The notes beneath the pieces were generated by a model, which worked only from the letters and a program-made list of their open reading frames with translations, did no database searches and was not told the origin of the DNA. This document shows positions 5,959 through 8,088 of a stretch of 8,088 bases of DNA, piece after piece. Origin of the DNA: an uncultured Lachnospiraceae bacterium (lineage in GTDB: Bacteria > Bacillota > Clostridia > Lachnospirales > Lachnospiraceae); NCBI GenBank assembly GCA_902803745.1, contig CADCRB010000179.1, positions 1 to 8,088 of the forward strand. The letters run 5' to 3'. Every line of letters begins with the position of its first letter. Position 1 is the first letter of the stretch. The translations under genes and the position numbers were made by a program.

Positions 5959-7098
5959 ATGGAAGAAAATGAAGAGAAGATCGACGAAAGATTCGAGGAA
6001 AAGCTCAGGAGTATTATCGAGATCGGGCGCAAAAAGGAAAATGTCCTTGAAAATCAGGAGATCATTGACCATTTCAAAGGCATTGATCTAAGTGAGGACG
6101 ATTACGACCGTATATGGGAAACTCTTGAAAAGAACGGTATCGACATCCTAAAAATGACATCTCCCTCCGAGGATGATATGGAGCCGGATGATGATGTTCC
6201 GCCGGAAGAGATCGAGGCTGAGGAAGAAGTAGATGTAGAAAACGTGGATCTGTCAGTTCCCGACAGTGTATCCATAGAAGATCCTGTGAGAATGTACCTC
6301 AAGGAAATCGGAAAGGTTCCTTTGCTTTCTGCCGAGGAAGAGGTTGAGCTTGCAAAAAGGATGGAACTTGGAGATCAGGAAGCCAAAAACAAGCTTGCAG
6401 AAGCAAACCTTAGGCTCGTTGTATCCATAGCAAAACGATATGTAGGCCGTGGGATGCTTTTTCTTGATCTTATCCAGGAGGGAAATCTGGGTCTCATAAA
6501 GGCTGTAGAGAAATTTGATTACAGAAAGGGTTACAAGTTTTCAACATATGCCACCTGGTGGATAAGGCAGGCCATAACACGTGCTATTGCAGATCAGGCC
6601 AGGACGATCAGGATACCCGTTCATATGGTCGAGACCATCAACAAGCTTATCCGGGTATCCAGACAGCTCCTGCAGGAGCTCGGGCGCGAACCTACCCCTG
6701 AAGAGATCGCTGCAGAGATGAATATGCCTGTTGAAAAGGTAAGGGAAATACTTAAGATCTCACAGGAGCCTGTATCACTTGAAACACCTATAGGAGAGGA
6801 AGAAGATTCCCACCTCGGAGATTTTATTCAGGACGAACAGGTCCCGGTGCCTGCAGATGCAGCTGCTTTCGAACTGCTCAAAGAGCAGCTGAATGAGGTT
6901 TTGGACACCCTGACCGAAAGAGAGCAGAAGGTTCTCCGTCTCAGATTCGGTCTGGATGACGGAAAAGCAAGAACTCTTGAGGAAGTCGGCAGGCAGTTCA
7001 ACGTAACCCGAGAGCGTATCAGACAGATAGAAGCAAAGGCTCTGCGCAAGCTAAGACATCCTTCCAGATCCAGAAAGCTCAAGGATTATCTGGAGTAA
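5959..7098 (+). CDS. sigA: RNA polymerase primary sigma factor (sigma-A / RpoD)
   Basis: Housekeeping sigma subunit that directs RNA polymerase to -10/-35 promoters. The 379 residues match the usual length of Gram-positive sigma-A. Order: N-terminal region 1.1-like domain (about 1-68), a very acidic linker (about 69-98), region 1.2 (DSVSIEDPVRMYLKEIG, 102-118), region 2 (about 142-228) with core-binding LDLIQEGNLGLIKAVEKFD and the promoter-melting and -10-reading segment YATWWIRQAITRAIADQ (197-213), region 3 (about 229-300), and region 4 (about 305-379) with the -35-reading helix-turn-helix RTLEEVGRQFNVTRERIRQIE (338-358). No residue looks degenerate. Start at ATG 5959 is fixed by the AAGGAGGA site. 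The placement behind dnaG is the classic macromolecular-synthesis arrangement; the E. coli version has rpsU first, here replaced by dgt. The trmK start follows three bases after the stop. Confidence 0.99.
   Translation: MEENEEKIDERFEEKLRSIIEIGRKKENVLENQEIIDHFKGIDLSEDDYDRIWETLEKNGIDILKMTSPSEDDMEPDDDVPPEEIEAEEEVDVENVDLSVPDSVSIEDPVRMYLKEIGKVPLLSAEEEVELAKRMELGDQEAKNKLAEANLRLVVSIAKRYVGRGMLFLDLIQEGNLGLIKAVEKFDYRKGYKFSTYATWWIRQAITRAIADQARTIRIPVHMVETINKLIRVSRQLLQELGREPTPEEIAAEMNMPVEKVREILKISQEPVSLETPIGEEEDSHLGDFIQDEQVPVPADAAAFELLKEQLNEVLDTLTEREQKVLRLRFGLDDGKARTLEEVGRQFNVTRERIRQIEAKALRKLRHPSRSRKLKDYLE
7091..7095 (+). promoter_or_regulatory. Ribosome-binding site that fixes the TTG start of trmK
   Basis: TGGAG lies six bases before TTG 7102 and overlaps the last codons of sigA. 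No ATG or GTG occurs at this point, and the protein homology (SGIRLSERLGTIASMV) begins right after the TTG. Site and homology together make TTG the most likely start. Confidence 0.65.
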
Positions 7099-7101
7099 AT
7101 C

Positions 7102-7809
7102 TTGTCAGGGATTAGATTATCCGAAAGGCTTGGCACCATAGCATCCATGGTAAGCCCCTGCGACACTTTTACTGACGTAGGATGTGATCACGCGCTTCTT
7201 CCTATATGGCTTCTGTCACAGGGAATATGTAAAAAAGCCGTTGCCACTGATATAAACAGCGGCCCGCTGTCCAGGGCAAAGGCAAATGCTGATTCATTTG
7301 CTCTGGGAGAAGACAAAATAAGCTTCATCTTATCTGACGGTCTTAGATTGGTAAAGGATCCTCCTGAAGGAAAGAACACCCTTTCCATCTGTGGTATGGG
7401 CGGCCTGCTCATAGAAGGGATAATAAAAGATTCCGCAGATAAGATAAGGAAATACGACACGCTGATCCTTTCCCCCCATACTAAGCAGTATGAACTGAGG
7501 CTCTTTCTAAACAAAAACGGCTACAGTATCGAGGACGAAAAATTCGTATGTGAAGATGGTAAACTCTACGTAATAATTAAAGCCGTTCCGGTAAAAGCCG
7601 GTGAGATAATGCAAGATCTCTCCGAAAAAGAATACAGATTCGGAAGGTTCATAAAAGAGGCACTAAAAGACACTAAGGTAAGGGAAAAGCTTACGGCCGA
7701 ATTAAAAGCGGCTGAAAGGCTCTTACGGGATAACAAACAGCTTCCTGAGGACAGAAGACAGCTTCTTATGCAGGATTTAGCAAGCTACAGGGAGGTTCTG
7801 GAAAATTGA
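7102..7809 (+). CDS. trmK: tRNA (adenine(22)-N(1))-methyltransferase
   Basis: SAM-dependent Rossmann-fold methyltransferase of the TrmK (YqfN) family, which adds N1-methyl to A22 in the D-arm region of certain tRNAs in Gram-positive bacteria. The 235 residues match the family length. Seen: LSERLGTIASMV at the start; motif I TDVGCDHALLPIWL (24-37), matching the family's D-x-G-x-DHA-x-LP; Asp50 in ATDINSGPLSRAKAN; LSDGL (77-81); the signature GMGG (98-101); LILSPH (121-126); FLNKNGYSIEDEKFVCEDGKLYVII (135-159). A C-terminal charged helical part (about 170-235) fits the family's coiled-coil domain. The start is TTG 7102, three bases after the sigA stop. The end overlaps the next gene (TTGA). Pairing with a Nif3-like gene downstream of sigA is a conserved Firmicutes arrangement. 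Confidence 0.93.
   Translation: MSGIRLSERLGTIASMVSPCDTFTDVGCDHALLPIWLLSQGICKKAVATDINSGPLSRAKANADSFALGEDKISFILSDGLRLVKDPPEGKNTLSICGMGGLLIEGIIKDSADKIRKYDTLILSPHTKQYELRLFLNKNGYSIEDEKFVCEDGKLYVIIKAVPVKAGEIMQDLSEKEYRFGRFIKEALKDTKVREKLTAELKAAERLLRDNKQLPEDRRQLLMQDLASYREVLEN
7791..7795 (+). promoter_or_regulatory. Ribosome-binding site supporting the TTG start of the Nif3-like gene
   Basis: GGAGG inside the end of trmK lies ten bases before TTG 7806. The TTG overlaps the trmK TGA (7807-7809). The encoded KLHDIIDTLNELAP aligns with the usual N-terminus of Nif3-like proteins, and no ATG or GTG is available nearby in frame. Confidence 0.7.
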
Positions 7810-8088
7810 AACTGCACGATATCATTGATACACTAAACGAGCTGGCTCCTATTCATTATTCCGAGAGCTGGGACAATCCCGGTCTTTTGGTAGGTGATGG
7901 TGAAAAAGATGTAAACTGCATTTACATCGCGCTGGATGCCACAAGTGATGTAATAGAAGCTGCTCACAAAAAAAAGGCCGGACTGATACTCACGCATCAT
8001 CCGCTCATATTCCATCCATTAAGGAGGGTATCCGCTGACAACTATGTCGGCAAGCGTGTGATGAAGATGATCTCGTATGATATGGCAT
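7806..8088 (+). CDS. Nif3-like dinuclear metal centre protein, 3' end cut off by the window
   Basis: Member of the Nif3/YbgI/YqfO family (often annotated GTP cyclohydrolase 1 type 2-like), ring-forming hexamers with a two-metal site; the biological reaction is not settled. The 94 complete visible codons cover only the N-terminal part of a protein that is usually about 250-370 residues. Seen: KLHDIIDTLNELAPIHYSES at the start, the family signature WDNPGLLVGD (22-31), IALDATSDVIEAA (41-53), and the metal-binding LTHHPLIFHPL (62-72) with His64 and His65. The frame runs open to the window edge. The start is TTG 7806, overlapping the trmK stop, with GGAGG upstream, so it is co-translated with trmK. 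An A8 run at 7968-7975 encodes part of HKKK and does not break the frame. Confidence 0.93.
   Translation, partial: MKLHDIIDTLNELAPIHYSESWDNPGLLVGDGEKDVNCIYIALDATSDVIEAAHKKKAGLILTHHPLIFHPLRRVSADNYVGKRVMKMISYDMA

Noticed and set aside
7968..7975. A8 run in the Nif3-like gene as a possible programmed frameshift site.
   Set aside because: The frame reads through cleanly with family motifs on both sides (IALDAT before, THHPLIF after), and no stimulatory structure is evident.

Overview
The window looks like chromosomal DNA of a Clostridia member, most likely Lachnospiraceae (Butyrivibrio or Eubacterium-like). Three things point there: the gene order dgt–dnaG–sigA–trmK–Nif3-like, typical of Firmicutes; the sigma-A and primase sequences; and a membrane diguanylate cyclase with a large extracytoplasmic sensor plus a multi-TM bundle. 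Base composition is moderate and AGA/AGG arginine codons are frequent. This assignment is inference; no rRNA or tRNA is present. All genes are on the + strand, and I found no mobile element, CRISPR array, tRNA or pseudogene.

Layout. (1) 1-954 is the 3' part of a branched-chain aminotransferase gene (ilvE), closed by a strong intrinsic terminator (970-1010). (2) 1014-2992 is a two-gene unit: a 558-residue membrane GGDEF protein whose stop overlaps (ATGA) the start of a 101-residue three-helix membrane protein of unknown function. (3) 2993-3148 is an A/T-rich intergenic leader with weak promoter candidates, alternative small hairpins and a possible 16-codon upstream ORF ending on the dgt start codon. 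(4) 3149-8088 is a compact operon of five genes: dgt (HD-domain dNTP triphosphohydrolase), dnaG (primase), sigA/rpoD (housekeeping sigma factor), trmK (tRNA m1A22 methyltransferase, TTG start) and a Nif3-like dinuclear-metal protein (TTG start, cut by the window end). Gaps are 9, 14 and 3 bases, then a 4-base overlap, so co-transcription and translational coupling are likely.

Together, region 4 is a macromolecular-synthesis operon linking dNTP homeostasis, replication priming, transcription initiation and tRNA modification. Region 2 is a separate signalling unit expected to make cyclic di-GMP in response to an extracellular cue. Most of the window is conserved core genome. The parts least explained by known families are the cyclase/small-membrane-protein pair, the odd start of the cyclase gene just after a terminator, and the dgt leader. 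I do not see convincing evidence of a new multi-gene system.
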